From positions 275,764-339,763 of the forward strand of contig CALYLW010000181.1 of NCBI GenBank assembly GCA_944989445.1: a stretch of 64,000 nt of DNA, read 5' to 3'. The stretch's first letter is position 1; the number at the start of each line of letters is the position of its first letter. The position numbers and the translations under genes were made by a program. Positions 23,151 to 36,982 of the stretch are shown piece after piece. The notes under the pieces were generated by a model. That model was not told where the DNA came from and did no database searches. It saw nothing but the letters and a program-made list of their open reading frames with translations. The stretch is from Ampullaceana balthica. Lineage: Eukaryota; Mollusca; Gastropoda; Lymnaeidae.

Positions 23151-24254
23151 CAAGTTTCTCCAGGTAGGGCTCTTTAAAAAAAAATAGTACCCCTTTGTTT
23201 ATGTGTCACCCCAGTGCACTGGTTATCAGGATGCACAAGGACATGGATAAGGTCAGATAATAACCACCGTCCTCTCTCACGTTGAGCCCTTTTCAGGTTG
23301 TCCTTGCATTTATTTTATTTTAATTTTTTAAAATTTTATTTTTAAACCAAATCCTTTTTTTTATTTAGTCTTGGAATCCGTTAAAATTTGGAATGAATAT
23401 TTTATACCCATAGCCAAAAGAAAATTTGCTTTTAAAAAAAAATGTTAAAAAAATATTTAAAAAACACTTTTGGCAATTTTAAGATGGAGAAGATGTGTTA
23501 AAAATCTATTTGATGCTGTCATTATGCTGAGATTAGTATGACGGAGAAGTGGGTACATAATAGTGGAATAAGATTGCCGCTTGGGCTTGAAGATAACACG
23601 ACCATGACAAAATAAAGTTTTAAGAATAACCTGTTGCATGTTTCCCTATCACTATTTTCTGATCAATAAAACATGCGTTTTGTGTTCACCACAAGTCCAC
23701 ACAGTCGAAGACGATTTTTTTAAAACTGTGGCAAACCTTCCTCGCCCCATCTAATGTGTATTGTACTTTCAACGGTTCCTTGTCCGGTCGACCCTTTTCA
23801 TTCCGGCTAATTCTGCAGATCATGTCGCCACTTTCGGACACGTTTTCACATGAGCAATGAGCAAGTTTCCGGACAATATAATCCATTACGGACAAGTGCT
23901 CTTCTTAAGAAAAAAAAAGAAAGTGTGGTGGGGGGTGGTGGGGGAGGGGGCTGGTCGCCAAACTATGGGTTCATTCTGTTGTCTTCCCTTCCCCTATTTT
24001 CTGGCCGAAATGTTTAGAACTATCTTAGAGGTTCTCAAAAGAGTTGGTGTCAGTGTGGTTTGTTTTAAAAACAGCAAATGACGTATCCTTGGTCAAAGAG
24101 ATTTGTGGAGGGAAAAATAATACAATTTTGCATCTACCGATAGTATTTTAATTATTTATAATTTATAGATTTCTTTATGTACACTATTACTAACTTACCG
24201 AGAAATTTATATAATTTTTGTAAGCTTTGACCAAAATTGTCTGCACTTTATAAA
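23151..24254. other. Noncoding sequence
   Basis: No feature is recognised. A small minus-strand frame at 23686-23895 has no known family, and a G-rich tract lies near 23930. Confidence 0.45.
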
Positions 24255-24535
24255 TTCCTTATATTAACTTCACCATCTTCTCTTTCTGTCTGTCATGGTC
24301 CCGCCCGCGGAAAAAAATAAAATAAAAATGACCTACTTCCCGTAATCCTATCGAGCTGAAATGTTGCACAAACACTTATTGTCATCTAACAATGCATTCT
24401 ATCAAAATTTCAGAAAGATCGAATTTACCGTAATAAAAGTAATGAATTTTTAGATTATCTCTATGTAGCATGTACATTTTGAACATAATAAAAACTTTTA
24501 GTTATGTCTCATATGTAAGGGATTTATAGTCAAAA
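24255..24535 (-). mobile_element. Family X, minus-strand fragment
   Basis: On the minus strand it contains gagtttttgactataaatcc, gagacataactaaaag, the ctgaaattttgata-like block and the ggaagtaggtc block, and ends near gttaatataag. This is the 3' portion of family X. Confidence 0.65.
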
Positions 24536-24569
24536 ACTCTGTTTTTACGGGTTGTTTAATTATTTATTT

Positions 24570-24640
24570 AATTTGTATACTTATATAGCGCAGTGCACCA
24601 GCCTATGGCTGGGCTCTCTGCGCTTTACAAACATTTCCAA
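24570..24640 (+). repeat. Dispersed motif TATATAGCGC...GCGCTTTACAA
   Basis: The sequence tatatagcgcagtgcaccag ... ctgcgctttacaa matches a motif I recall as widespread in marine invertebrate and fish repeats. Its mobile-element class is unclear to me. Confidence 0.4.
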
Positions 24641-27145
24641 CACTTGACAAGATTTCGTGCTCTCTTAATATTCATAAGACACAACATAATGCAGAATTGT
24701 CAATACATGGACGAATATCCGCAAAAGACTGGTAGTCAGATGGAGCGAGATCAGCGCATCTCATCGCCTTTCCGCCGAAACAAAACCAGAAAATATCCAA
24801 CGCCGGGCCCTGCTAGTTTTTTTTTATTGATGCTAAAGTTATGATTCACTAGTCTGATGCATTTTTGAAGCGTAATAAATATTTTTAAAAATGTACATTT
24901 ATTCTTTTCCATCCAACTCTAAGACTTTTTAAGAGTTTAAGATTATGCATAGTAACAGAAAACACAAATAAAAAAAAAGAAAATCAACGAATTGTTGGTG
25001 GTTACAAATAGTTTGAGGACCGCCAACAGAGGTGAAGCTTGTCCTTTCTCCAGGGTACCACTCGGCCAATTTTCTGTTGGAATAAAAAGCCATCCTAACG
25101 GGGTGGGAGTAGCCAGCGCCGTGACCGAGAGGGACCGTAGAAAATTAAGCGGTGTCCGGAAAATTTGAGTTTCCAGATGGTAACCAAGGATTTCAATGTA
25201 GCAGATCTGACCCTGATTCCCGCCATGCCACCCCCTACATCTTTTTCTTTACGCTTAAAGAGATAGGAAAGACACCATAAAACATGCCACTGTAAATCCT
25301 GATACATCGAGGTTTTAATTCTTCGATTATGTGAAACTGATCTTCGAAAGAAGAAAAAAATCGTGTATTATCTATTACTGACGCTCCTTCTATACAGAAG
25401 ATTATCACGTCCTACATTGTGAAACCGTGTCTTGTGGGTGTATACATAATCTAAGATGGAGTGGAAGCTGCAATATGAACGTGGGTGGGGATAATAGAAA
25501 ATGTTAGAATTTGAATACCGTCCTTGGAGAGTTGATCGCAATTCAGAAGACGTGCGACAAGATGTCCTGTCTATTTAGGTGATATTTCTTCCCTGTCACT
25601 TCAAATATACACACATATTTATTTAAAATGTTAAAGTTGATTTAGCCGTAGTATGAAAAACAACAACAAAACACAAAAAAAACAACCAAAAAAACCCACA
25701 GGCAACTCTCATGCAAAGATAATTCAAATCAACAAGTATTTCACGCCGGGAGTTATCCCCCCGGAAATGAGTCACTGTAGATGTGTATTTAACCAGAGAA
25801 ACGCTGATTGTCGCCACGACAATGCACCACGAAACAGCTTAAGGGCACTAGTATGTTGCTCCCCTGGTTCCAGGGGACGGCTCTGATTTTAAAAGGCTCA
25901 ACGTGAGAAAGGGAGGGGGCAAGGTTTTTTATCTGAATTTTTTTTTGCCCCTCTGTGCACCCCGTCAACGGACGCACTGTGGTGACACATAATACAAGGG
26001 ATAATATTTTTAAACTAGCCATTCCCCCTCGGAAGAAACTTGACGCTCGTGTGTCTACCTTCCGGAACTTTGCGCCCCGTAGGGTTGTGTAAATAGGATT
26101 GGGGGGCTGCCACTGCGCCCCTGGTCCGCGGCTCTCACAGGGTCTTCTTGCGCCCTCATTAGGGGAAAACGTCTTCCAGCAGCAAATCACAAGGCACTCG
26201 GGGCCGGAGACCCGGCTTCAAAAGGAGGGTGGGCGTGCCTGCAAGTGGCCAGGTACAATGCCCTGTTTTCCAGGCGGACGGCTCTCCCTTTTCTGAAAAG
26301 GTTTTCACGGTCTTTAGACATTAAACACCTGTGTCTGTTGCCTGGCCACTAGGTAGCCGACATGGAGGGGGGGGGGAGCCTTCATTATAAAAAAAAATAT
26401 AACAATACTTTATTTTGAAATATAGTCGCGAAACCAAATATGAAAAAGTAAAATACAAAGTGTCCGTTTCGGTCAACGAGGTATCAAAATTGGTAGTATC
26501 TTAAAATTCGAAAGCTAATGTAAAAATATATTGACTTAAATGATCGCGATCACGTCTCTCTCGATTACCTGGGAGTTGGGCGGCGACTAGGAATTATAGA
26601 TAAACGAGCAACAAAGCCCGTCCAAGGACGTTCCGCCACCGTTTGGTGGCATGTTGTAACTCCCCTCCAACAGCCGTCTCGACCGGCATTACATGTGCAT
26701 CACGTCAAAAAATACTATTTATTACAGTTAAAATAAATAACTCGTAAAAACAGGGCTTTTGACTGTAAATCCCAACGCACATAACTCAAAATAAAGTCTT
26801 GGTAGAAATACTGCAACAAAAATAACTTGTTTTGAACGTCCGCGCAAACGTGTTCAATATGAGTGGTTGTAGGAGTAATGTGTGTTTGAGAGACCAATCG
26901 CTATCGATTACCGGACAGAACATTGCCTTTTATTATATGGGATTACTATATAGGATATAGGATTATTATATAGAGTGGGGAAAAAGGGGGAAAAGCATAA
27001 CTTGATGGGAAAAGGTATTGCTAAAATAACTTTTTAATATCGATTTGTTTTTTGATTTTTATTCAATAAAATATTTTATTATTAAATGTTTATTTTTAGC
27101 TCTTGACATACATAAGGGTCAAAGAGGAGCGATGTAAAATAATTA
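24641..27145. other. Mostly unique noncoding DNA with a GC-rich island
   Basis: No gene is recognised. At 25379-25412 a fragment (cgctccttctatacagaaga) is shared with the SINE-related region at 30893. The segment 25730-26310 is GC-rich. Minus-strand frames there are unfamiliar and cross low-complexity sequence. Confidence 0.45.
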
Positions 27146-27146
27146 G

Positions 27147-27802
27147 GGCTGTTATCGATTAATTTAAATTTAATCGTTAACTTTTTAAAAATTAACGATT
27201 AATTAATTGATAATTGCGATTAATGCCAAAAATAGAAATTTATGACGTCAATAAACTGAACATTTCAAGGGAAGTAACAAAAACAGGTAATTGACTTTTT
27301 GTTATATTATTGAGTTATTTCCCCTGTCTCTCAGACATTGAAAAATAAGAGTATTTTGAACTAAATTTGATGACAATGTATTGATACTTGATCTGATGTT
27401 TGTGCTGAAGGTGGTACGCCAGCGATGTATTTGATCCTTTAAAAGAGAATTGTTTATGGCAACACAGTAAACTTTTTCACCATCTTGACTTTGCCATCCG
27501 CAGTTAGCTTAAAAACAGAACATTGACTTAACTCTCCAGTTATATGATTAAATTTAACTGCGCTGATGCTGTCAGCTATTTTTTAGTTGACGTCTGCCGG
27601 TCCACATAAATTAATAAAATAAATTATACTATTATGCGGGAGAAGTTTGTACGTAAAAATATATATAAATTGTGATTAATTATTAATAGTTAATTATTTA
27701 TTAATAAATTTAAAAAAAAATATTATAAATATTTTCTTTAATTTAAATCGAATTTTTATCTATTAAAATAATTTTAATCGATTAAAAAATTTAACGATTA
27801 AT
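27147..27802. mobile_element. hAT-type element, degraded copy
   Basis: The left end tagggctgttatcgattaat is followed by palindromic TTAATCGTTAA-type blocks, and the right end carries cgattaaaaaatttaacgat before the sequence diverges. It is the same family as 47414-48194. No coding sequence was recognised in this copy. Confidence 0.65.
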
Positions 27803-30240
27803 CTTTAGGAAAGTTCTGGGCTTAACTTCTACGAGAACAACAAACTGTTTCATAACATTTAGGGTCCAGAACCTTCTAGCACGTTCATGGACAACGTAGC
27901 TAAACCAAAACAAGGTCAGAGGTGTAAACTGACCCGAGGACAACAGACTGTGGAGTGAATAGGAAGGGGGTGGGGCACAGTCATAAATCACTGCGAACCG
28001 TGGACATCACTACGCATTCATGGCAAGCGGGGAGAGAGGAGATGGGGGGGGGTAGTACCTAAGGGATGGAATATCCAATTTTAAAACAAACACACGAACA
28101 AACCAAACAAATCAAAGAAGAACATTTTGAATTCACGATTGGAGCCATTAAAATGTTTATGCACTTGAGTTATAAATCAAGCGTAAGCTGAATGTTCAAA
28201 TATATACACACAGACGCGGCACAAGATTACATTTTTATAACAAAAATAATGATCTCAAACTGAACAATTTTTATACAGTAGTGTGAACTCCTAAAAAAAA
28301 CAACTTATTTTTGAATACAAATGGTCATCCTAAAAAAACAACAATGAGTTTAAAAAAAAACAAAAAAAAAGAAGAAAAAAAACAACAACCCGCAAACATC
28401 AGAATGAATACAAGAGTAATACAAGAAAATCTTGATATTTCTGTAAAACAAAATTTCAGAAATAAAAACATTGAACGCCTGCCATACCCCCCCCACCCCA
28501 AACCACCCCGCCCGGAATAACACTCTGCTCTTCTCGGTGTGTTCAAATGAATGATTTAAAAGATAACACAAATGAACCAAGGCGCTAAACAAACGAAGGG
28601 ATGAACACAATAACTTAATGGCTAGCATTTCTATTGACACCTAATAGTCTATTCACGGGAAAATCCATCGCCCCCCTCCCCCCCCCCTCGCCCGACCTCG
28701 ACTGTACGAGGGGGGAAAAGGAGGGGAAAAAAATGAAATAATTAAAAATCGAAACGAGAAACAAAAGCGAGCAAGGGAAATAACTCCAATAATTAAACCG
28801 GCGCAATGGCTGCCGCTACAATGTGCGGGGATGTTCTTTAAATAAGGACTTTTTAACCCCGTCCACACAAATATGGCGATTCGGATGCCGTCATTGGTTA
28901 ATTACCCCTGAAGATCCTCCGCGGCAAAGTAGTCCCGATCAAAGACCTTTGGCGCTGGGGATAATAAAAACACGGGCCGACAAGTGAGAGGATGTCGACC
29001 ATTGTGCACAGTCTAATGTCACGTGATTTTATAAACTTTTTTTTTCTTCTTAATTTTTTTCCGTAATTTAAATTTTCATCTCATCCACCTCTGGAACGTT
29101 CTCCTGTAACATCTTTCCTTTATACCTCGCCCCCTGCACGTGCGGGAAATGTGTATTATTACTTGAAAGACATATGGCTCTTCAACAGTGATCCCAACCA
29201 TGGGTAAATGGATGGCTTCAAAATTCCCTGGAGCTGCGTCTCTGAGGTCGCATGTTAAAAATTGTGTTTCTATAACAGAATCATAAAACACGCAGACGTT
29301 TGACACTCACAGTTCGCCCCTGGCAAACCCGAGACCTTTCCCGGTGATCCTGCAACGTGTTAGAGAGGCCCATCCGTTTGAGAACCGCCTTCTACCTAGT
29401 CTAACCAAGCAAAGGGGAGCAAACTCCGCACTTCTCACTTCAGTTTATACTGATAAAAGCTCTTCAAATTCTTTTCATTTTCTCCCACTCTCCGGTCTTT
29501 AATCCGCGCCCCCTTCCCCCATGCCCCCCCAACTCATCACCACCCAACAGCTTTAATGGCTACTACCACTGTCAAAGACTGTTGATTTTATTCATCGAGT
29601 TATCCCATTCAAGCTCCGTCCGCCCGTTCATAGACACTTGAAAAAAAAAGAAGAAAAAAAAATTCGCCGCGCAATATTCGGATCGCTTTATTGGTATCGA
29701 CCAGCGCAGGAGATTTCAATAAATCCACGAGCACGGATTTTTGTTCTGATCGGCTGCGCGAGTCTCGAGGCCAAGTTGATGGTTGGGGTGTGGGCGAGGG
29801 GAAACAGAAGGTGAAGAGGGGTGGAAGGTAAAACAAATATTGGTGAAAAGTTTTATTGGTTATTGAGTTTTTTTTTCTTTTGAGTAGCAGGATAATGGAG
29901 AAGGATATACAATGGGTCTTCAAACTATTAAATATAATTACCTGTGATTGCACTTTTGTATAACATCGTGAAATTCTCCTATGAAAGCCACGTATGTATT
30001 GTAACAGAAACATTATCCACAGCTGAGCTTTGTGTTGTACACTTGTGTTTGTTGGAATAAGTCCTTTAAAAAGTATTGAGTGTACAAGAATAACTCGTTT
30101 TTACTTTTAAAATTTAAACATATGCTTTCATATACATATAACCTATTGCTACTGCGTACTATCGCGGATGGTTTTGCAGAACTTTTTAATATCATTACCA
30201 GGTATGTTGATGTTGAGCCTACTCGTCCATGACGGGCATC
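27803..30240. other. Noncoding region with GC-rich islands
   Basis: No gene is recognised. Islands at about 28840-29010 (mixed GC, caaagacctttgg, cacgtg) and 29190-29440 are free of visible repeats. Poly-A/poly-C-rich tracts at 28280-28720 produce spurious frames. Confidence 0.45.
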
Positions 30241-30246
30241 CACCGA

Positions 30247-30445
30247 TCATCGTCGTCGTCTGCGATTCCTCCAAGGGCATAGGCCACCTACGAGAGACCT
30301 CCAGGCATTCCTATCCGGGGCCAGCCTCTCCAGGATCTTCCAGTCATGGGCAATTCTCTTGATGTCTGCCTCCAATTCTCTGCGCAAAGTGTTTCTTGGA
30401 CGGCCTCTTTTTCGATTTCCCTCGGGGTTCCATTTCAGGGCATGC
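30247..30445 (-). pseudogene. LINE ORF2 C-terminal fragment
   Basis: On the minus strand it reads WNPEGNRKRGRPRNTLRREL, then a basic segment with IKRIAHDWKILERLAPDRNA and a final VGGLCPWRNRRRR before a stop at 30247-30249. The G-x-R-x-RGRPR-x-TWRR pattern is the usual C-terminal tail of one clade of animal non-LTR retrotransposon proteins. Only the tail is present. The sequence upstream (above about 30445) is unrelated, so it is 5'-truncated. Confidence 0.75.
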
Positions 30446-30739
30446 CTTGTTGTATTACCAGATATAACAAATCATTATTACCAGTTGTACAGTAATAAAA
30501 TGTCCACACGTCAAACTTTCCAGCAAAACTTGGTCTTGTCACAACTTTCAAAATCTTTATACATAGCTAAAAATAAATTATGAGTTCGCCAAATAAAATA
30601 GTGCGAGGCGCAATTGTGACGCAATTTTCCTTGGTTATTTAACAAATTTTGATCAACATTTGATGTGTGGACCGACCTTAACAGTATGAACAGTCACTAA
30701 CTTTCAAAAGAGTCGGAACACGTTCAATTTAAGATTGAT

Positions 30740-30830
30740 CAGTGGCGAAGCGAGGAGGGGGGAGGGAGTATTTATATTTGTCCCCAGGGTACAGGGGCGC
30801 CAAAATGAGACTTACAACGTCACACTGTAA
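30740..30830 (+). mobile_element. Possible hAT end, one side only
   Basis: The sequence cagtggcgaagcgagg followed by a G-rich tract resembles a hAT left end of the type seen at 39337, but no matching right end was found nearby. Confidence 0.3.
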
Positions 30831-30892
30831 TAAGTGAACAAGGATAAGATGTTAATGAAACGGCTGGCGTCAATTGTAGAGTTTGTGCCAGT

Positions 30893-31160
30893 CGCTCCTT
30901 CTATACAGAAGATTATTGCGTCCACAGATCTTGCCGGTCTGTTGGCAAGTGATACAGCGTTCACAGGTCACGGCTATGAGGGTTCCACGCATTACCCAGA
31001 AGCCTTTATTTCCCTAACCAGTGTTAGGTACCCTTTCGGAGCTGGGTGGACTCAGGGACGCCCCAGGCCCCGGGAACAAATCCTTGCCTCCACATGGATT
31101 CGAGCCTGTGAGCATCGGTACGCCAGCCGAGCGCGAATGCCACTCGACCGCTTTTAAAAA
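30893..31160 (-). mobile_element. tRNA-derived SINE
   Basis: Read on the minus strand from 31157, it starts aagcggtcgagtggcattcg, passes gcgctcggctgg, and has a B-box-like ggctcgaatcc about 50 bases later. It continues with gggtacctaacactggttag and ataaaggc, features I remember from abundant gastropod SINEs. The body extends to about 30893, where cgctccttctatacagaaga is shared with 25379. It is not a functional tRNA, as the cloverleaf is not preserved. Confidence 0.55.
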
Positions 31161-31335
31161 TAGATAATCTTCATAATATATAATAGGTACACACTGCATC
31201 ACTTCAATTTCCCTTAATCTCAGTATGAGACTCACTGCTGTCCTCCTGTAACATGGCACATTCTGCGCATGCCTACTTGCTATAGCATTTTCCTATTTCA
31301 TTCCTTAGCACGCTTAATTTTCTATAACACTGTAA

Positions 31336-31965
31336 TAATTATCAATATACATAATTCCCGTTGTATATATGTATAATATGGATGTAATTGTTTTCGGGCT
31401 TACCCATTAAATTCATTTTCGCCTTTATTATAAAAAAATAAGTTTGAGCTTATATTTTAATACAAGGCGTGCATCGGAAGGCGCGCAAAAAGGTGTGCAA
31501 AATAATTATAAATTAAAGACGCGCTGTAAAATAAATTAATTATGTGACGTCATTGTTTTATCTTATATTTTAATTTTTGAAAAGGGAACGATGTAAAAAT
31601 AGGATTTGAGGATTTATAATTATGAAATACTTTGTGTACATTTCAGCAAGTTTAATATTTCGTATTTATCAAACAAGGATAAGTTACTTATGTTATTGAT
31701 TCCGGTTGTCTGTGTGGATGTAGTTCTGTTAGGTGGCGCTGCGATCGATTTTGTTTTATAGTGCTGTTTGAACCAAACAAGATTCCGTCATTTTTGGCGG
31801 GTTATCTCTAGTTTAATAATAAATACTATAATTTGACGTGGTGTTCTACCGGTACACTTAGTAATGTTGAAAGCTCAAAATCACCAACAAAGCATAATAA
31901 ATAGATGTAAAAACAAAGTTTTTGACTATAAATCCCTTATATATGAGACATAACTAAAAGTAGTG
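31336..31965 (+). mobile_element. Family X, rearranged copy
   Basis: It starts tcaatatacataattcccg, has gaaaagggaacgatg near 31580, ggtggcgctgcgatcgattt near 31733 and ttgactataaatcccttata near 31920. The blocks are in the same strand sense as copy 1, but some are duplicated or displaced. Confidence 0.65.
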
Positions 31966-32598
31966 ATTATGTTTAAACGCGACATTTACAGACTGAAACA
32001 GAAATATCTGCCCTGGTTTTAAAACCAGGCGCAGGGACGGTAGGGGGTGTGAACATCGACGGTCGGCGTCAACGCGTGAACTGAACTGTCACGTGAAAGA
32101 ATTATAAACAAATAGTCCGTTCGGATACTCCGATCGCTTAAACTTACAAAGTAAGTTAATATAAGGGGTTTAAAAATGAATATGACAAATCCAGTACGTT
32201 TATACTTACTTTGTCTGTTTACCTGCATTCTTCCAAAAATCACGATTGGTGGAGATTACATGCTGCGCTGTTTGACAGCGGTCTTTTGGTAAATATTTAT
32301 ATATAAATATAACGTTATAGTTATACACATGTTTTATTGCTTCCCAGAGCCACGGTGACTTAATTTTTATGTATACCCTCTTTGGGGTAGAGATTATGTA
32401 AGCACTTCTTTTGTGAAGGCGAACCGTTCTAGTGTGATCTTCACGCTTTGAACGTTTTCTGTCATGTTTTGAATAGTTTGAATACTTTCACATGAATCTC
32501 TCTCTGGCGAGTTCAGGGGCGTGGAAAGTTTTTCTTTAGCATACCAAGGGAAGGGAGCACCGTCTGGGATAAATATCAGGCTTCGGGCCATCACATGT
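31966..32598. other. Noncoding sequence
   Basis: Nothing recognised. Confidence 0.45.
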
Positions 32599-32606
32599 TT
32601 GTGAAG

Positions 32607-32754
32607 TAGGGATGTACCGGATTTCAGCTCCGGCAAATGCGGAATCCGGCTATTGTTACAAATCCGGCTCCGGCTCCAGCTGGATTTCACTTAATAAATC
32701 CGTCCAAATCCTACTCCGGCCGGATTTCAAAAATTGAATCCGGGTACACCCCTG
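32607..32754. mobile_element. hAT MITE (148 bp)
   Basis: The ends tagggatgtaccggatttc and gaatccgggtacacccctg form an inverted repeat. The interior is made of repeated ccggat/atccgg blocks. Flanks ttgtgaag and tcgtcaag match at 6 of 8 positions. Confidence 0.7.
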
Positions 32755-32762
32755 TCGTCAAG

Positions 32763-35715
32763 TAACTTTAGTACATGAAACTGTATGATTAGCCCGCCCC
32801 CATCCACCAGTTACTGTTGAAGGTTGGATGCATGTGTGGGCCTTGTTTTCTAGAGGATCGTCTCAAGTCATTAACAAAATAACGCACACATTCTGAAAGG
32901 CTGAGTGCAGAAGCCTAACTGGGTTTTCCGCGCCCTTGGCTATTTCATTTTTTTGCGCCCTTCAGAAATAGGGAAAATTTACTAAATTATACAGAATAAA
33001 GTGATCATTGAAGGATTAGCCCTCTGCGCCCTTGGCAACTGCCCCGATGCCAAGTCGTCGTTACGCCTTTGGCTAAGTGTTTCGAGATACAGATCTATAT
33101 TTAATTTGTTATTATGAATGGTGATTCTGCCACATGCTTTGGGTAAGAGTTACCAACAAGTTTTCGCTACTAATTAGCACATATAATTTGGTGTCTTGGT
33201 GAGTTTTACCGCGCGATCTTGTTTGTTAAAGTGCATTGTCCTGATAGATTCGACAGAGACGTTTCGTTGAACTTTCGACTGCGCCTTGCTAGTCCTGACC
33301 GGAGGTGATGTCTTAGATGTGTGACCAGTTGACCACAACATATGCAAGGTGTTTTGCAGGGCTTTTCACGCGTGAGTTACCAGGTTCAACATTCATCAAA
33401 CCTCCTTTATACAACAGGTCACACAAAAAAAAATAATCAATGCCGCTACGCTTAGCTCCAATGCTACCGTGCAGACGTTCATCTGTTTCAGCTAGCTCAC
33501 AAAGAGCCAACGTCTTGTCGTTAGCCGTCATAATTAACAGATAGGCAGTGCTTTAATGCAATTAATTACCAGTCATGTCCAAAGGGCGAGAAAACACCCC
33601 CAAACAGTAGAGTCATTGTCCCTGGCACATTGGTACATTAAGTGAAACCGGTGTCAGGACTGACACGTTATTAGCGTCGATCTGCCAAGAGAAAAGAAAA
33701 ATAAAAGAGATGAAAAAAACAAAACAAAACAAAACAACGTCATCTTTCGTGTTTGCCTACTCGTCGAACGCTCGGGGCCTGACAGCATTTGCTATGGCGT
33801 ATAACTCGCGATGGAGTAGGGGGAGACTAAATTCATACTCTGATTGTCGCTCACGGCACTTATTTGTTTTTCAAGGGGACGTAATGAGTGAATTAAGGCT
33901 GCGTGTCGCCGCAAGCCTGCTCGGATGTTGTGGGGCGGAGGTGAGCGCGAGGGCGCTATTGATACAGTGGACGAGGGACGATAATAAAACATTACAGAGC
34001 TATGATTAGCTCCCCGTGTAGGGGGGCGCAGCTCCGCGGACAAAAAGCAACAACAAACAACACAAAAGCCGCCCGACCGTGAGCGCATGCGTGAAAGTGC
34101 TGTTGACTCTCAATACAAATATTTCCGGAAATGCGCTTGACGTCATTTGCTCCTCTAAGTGAGGATTTACACTCGGAGAACGCCTTAGAAGCAAGAGTCA
34201 GTCCATTTAGTGAGCTGAAAGCTTCCATCACCGACTTAGGGAGCTCTTTCCTGTAGCTGTGAAAGGTTTCGGTCAAATAATACCGCGGGATTGGGGGGAG
34301 GGAGGGTGACCCATTGATGGCCGTGGAGTGATGCGATTCACAAGTAAGATAGTTTAGGATAATACTGGGATAGGATTGATTGGGGGAGGGGGAGATGCAC
34401 GAGTAGGGTAGACTAAGATTAAGAGAGTATGTATGTAAGGATCCACCAGGGTAGATACAAGAGTAGGATGGCTTGGGTGATAAAAAAAAGAGATAGAATG
34501 AGGGGGCACACGATAAGGATAAAATAAGGATTATACTGAGATTGGATTATTGTAGTTTTGTGACGTCTTGTCAGGCTCATAAATACCCTATTTGCATGTT
34601 ATATATCTACTTATCTATGAGCTGATTTCAGTCTCACCCACATTTTGTTGGATTAGTGTGTAGGTGGACGCATGTACCAGGCATAGGTGTACACACAGTA
34701 AGGCAATTGGCAGTGCAGTGGTTGGGGTAAATCGTAGGAGGCATACGATTTATATAATGAATGAAATTCTTTGAAAGAACTTTGGTTCCAATGGTGTAAA
34801 AAAAAAGATATTCGATTTCTTTAGAAGGAAACGAGAACAGTTTTAAAGGAAGAGGCGGTGAATTCAATAATAAGGACGGTTCGTGAAATTAAGAATGGAC
34901 AAAGAAGTTACGGAAAGAAAATGAACAGAGCGCTGTTATTAAAATAAACAAACATTTAAATTTCATTTAAAGGAAAATTTCTATGTCGTTAAATGCAAAC
35001 GGGGTTGATAATTAAGGAACACAGACGCACGCACACACAAAATATATATGCATATACATGGCTTTACTGTAAGAAATAAAATAATAATAATATAGAGGAA
35101 AACTAAACATAAATGAACGAATGAAAGAAAGAGAAATACAGAAATTAAAACTTAGTTAGAAAGGGCTAAAATAATCAACAGAAGAAAGAGATAGCACTTT
35201 AACTTGCAAAGTATTTAAAAAAATAACGGATTCAATGAGAATTCAGTAAATGAGTTAACGAAGATCGTGAAAGAAAAAAAGCACAGGTGAGAAAAGTAGA
35301 GCTGACCCTCGCCATGTCCCCGAGTTCCAATCAGTTCCAGGCAGTGACTCGTCACGCCGCCTGCTCGCGTCCATTTCTCGCTGTTTAGCCACGCTGATGA
35401 GTAAATGGCTTCTTGTTGATGAAAAGCTGCGCGCTTTTTCCAGTTCTCATCTCTGATTAAAAAATCCATCGCCGCGCGCATTACGAATGTTTTCCCTGCT
35501 TCGTCAACAACAACATTCGCCGGGGTGACGGTCTCCCGGGTGTAGCGGTGGTGGTGGAAGGCGTGTGTGGGGGTGGGGGGGAGCTCATTGTTTGGGCTGG
35601 AAGGAGGTAGGTGGAGTGGAAAAAAATTATGCTTTCTCCCATGTCATCGATTGGGCACAAGTCCATAAAGCGATGCATTTCATACAAACTATTAAAAACA
35701 ATTGGGGTGAATGAT
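32763..35715. other. Mostly unique noncoding DNA
   Basis: No gene is recognised. 33200-34290 and 35280-35640 are GC-richer, with few homopolymers. Short frames on both strands have no known family. Sequence at about 32910-33075 hints at a degraded TIR element (gcgcccttggc blocks, right end cgttacgcctttgg), but no paired left end is clear. Confidence 0.4.
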
Positions 35716-35881
35716 TGTCTCTGACCTTGAACTCTGACGAATTCCCCCTTGAACTCTGACGAATTTCCTATTGAACTTTGGCGAGCTGCCCTTGAATCCT
35801 GAAGAGTTTCCATTGAACCCTCAAGAGTTTCCCTTGAACTCTAGCAAGTTTCCCTTGAACTCTGGCGAGTTTCCCTTGAAC
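35716..35881 (+). repeat. 21-bp minisatellite
   Basis: About seven units of cccttgaactctggcgagttt with point changes. 21 being a multiple of 3, it gives a 7-residue repeat frame (FPLNSGE type) that I do not regard as a gene. Confidence 0.9.
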
Positions 35882-36980
35882 GATGATGGAACAAAAACAA
35901 AATTGTCAGAGTCAGAGCCACGGATAGACAGCACTAACAAAAATGGGGACAATACCAATTGTAGAGAGATTTGTATACAGTTTTAAGCTCATTTAAAATA
36001 AAAATAACAAAATCCGGTGTGTGTGTTGTATTTTTGTATACAGGGGAGTTACGATTTTTTTTCGTTGTCCTCAGCGAGTACACGCGTAACGTGAGAGAAT
36101 CGTTTAATGCATGTAACACTGTCGAAAAGGTGTTGGCCTCTACGTGGCTCAACAGACGAGTAGGGTTGCGGAGCTGGCCGCGACCTGAAACCGACAACTC
36201 CTGGCTGGCAATGCTGAAGTCCGATATGTTAGGTGTTAGGTGCTAGTCACATATGATTACAGTCGCTCTGCGGATCTTAGGCAGAGCATTAGATGCCATG
36301 CCGGTGATGAAAACCACAGTACCCGTTGAGGGTCATGTTATTCCGAAGCCAACGTTTCGCCCCCTCTTTTTACCAGCAACGCCATCGAGTGGTGCCGGGA
36401 GCGCCAGTACGGATTAGCAAAAGTTACCGCGAAGAACGCAGCGGACGCCTGCTCTGAGGAAACCTTCCAGTGGGGGTTACACCCTAGGTAGGTCATTGAT
36501 GATCCCCCATTTGGCGGCAGTCCTAACCATAGAGACTCGTGTGCTTTGCCGGGGTGTCGCCGAAGTGGTAGCGAGTCGAAGTAAGTGTAAGGAAAATTCC
36601 ACCCCTCCTTGTGAGGTCCCTTTTAGTGGGAGGCATTCTCTCGACTTTGTGTCCTGGATGCACAGGCGACCGCCTCAGAAGCGACCGTTTCGTGTGTTGG
36701 GGGGGGGGTGTCCTCATCTGCTAAGTCCCTTAGGGGGCAGGATGGCTGAGGGGGTCCTCCGGGAAGACCCACGAAGAGCACTATGCACGGGGCTGCTGAT
36801 TTTCTTCCTCATGTAAGGATATTTAAATATTTAATACATGTAACGAATTACTGTAACTGCTGCGGATCATTCATAGCATGGAGCTGAAACACGGGAAAAC
36901 ACATTTTTATTTGTTGGACAATATTTGCAAAATCAAAATCTATTAAGGTCACGAAAAACGTTCTTTGGATTTTCGTTTGA
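35882..36980. other. Noncoding sequence
   Basis: No gene is recognised. Part of 36130-36800 is GC-rich and has open frames without known families. Confidence 0.4.
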
Positions 36981-36982
36981 AA

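Noticed and set aside
32910..33075. Possible hAT-like element with gcgcccttggc blocks
   Set aside because: Only the right end (cgttacgcctttgg) looks like a terminus; the left end and target duplication are unclear.
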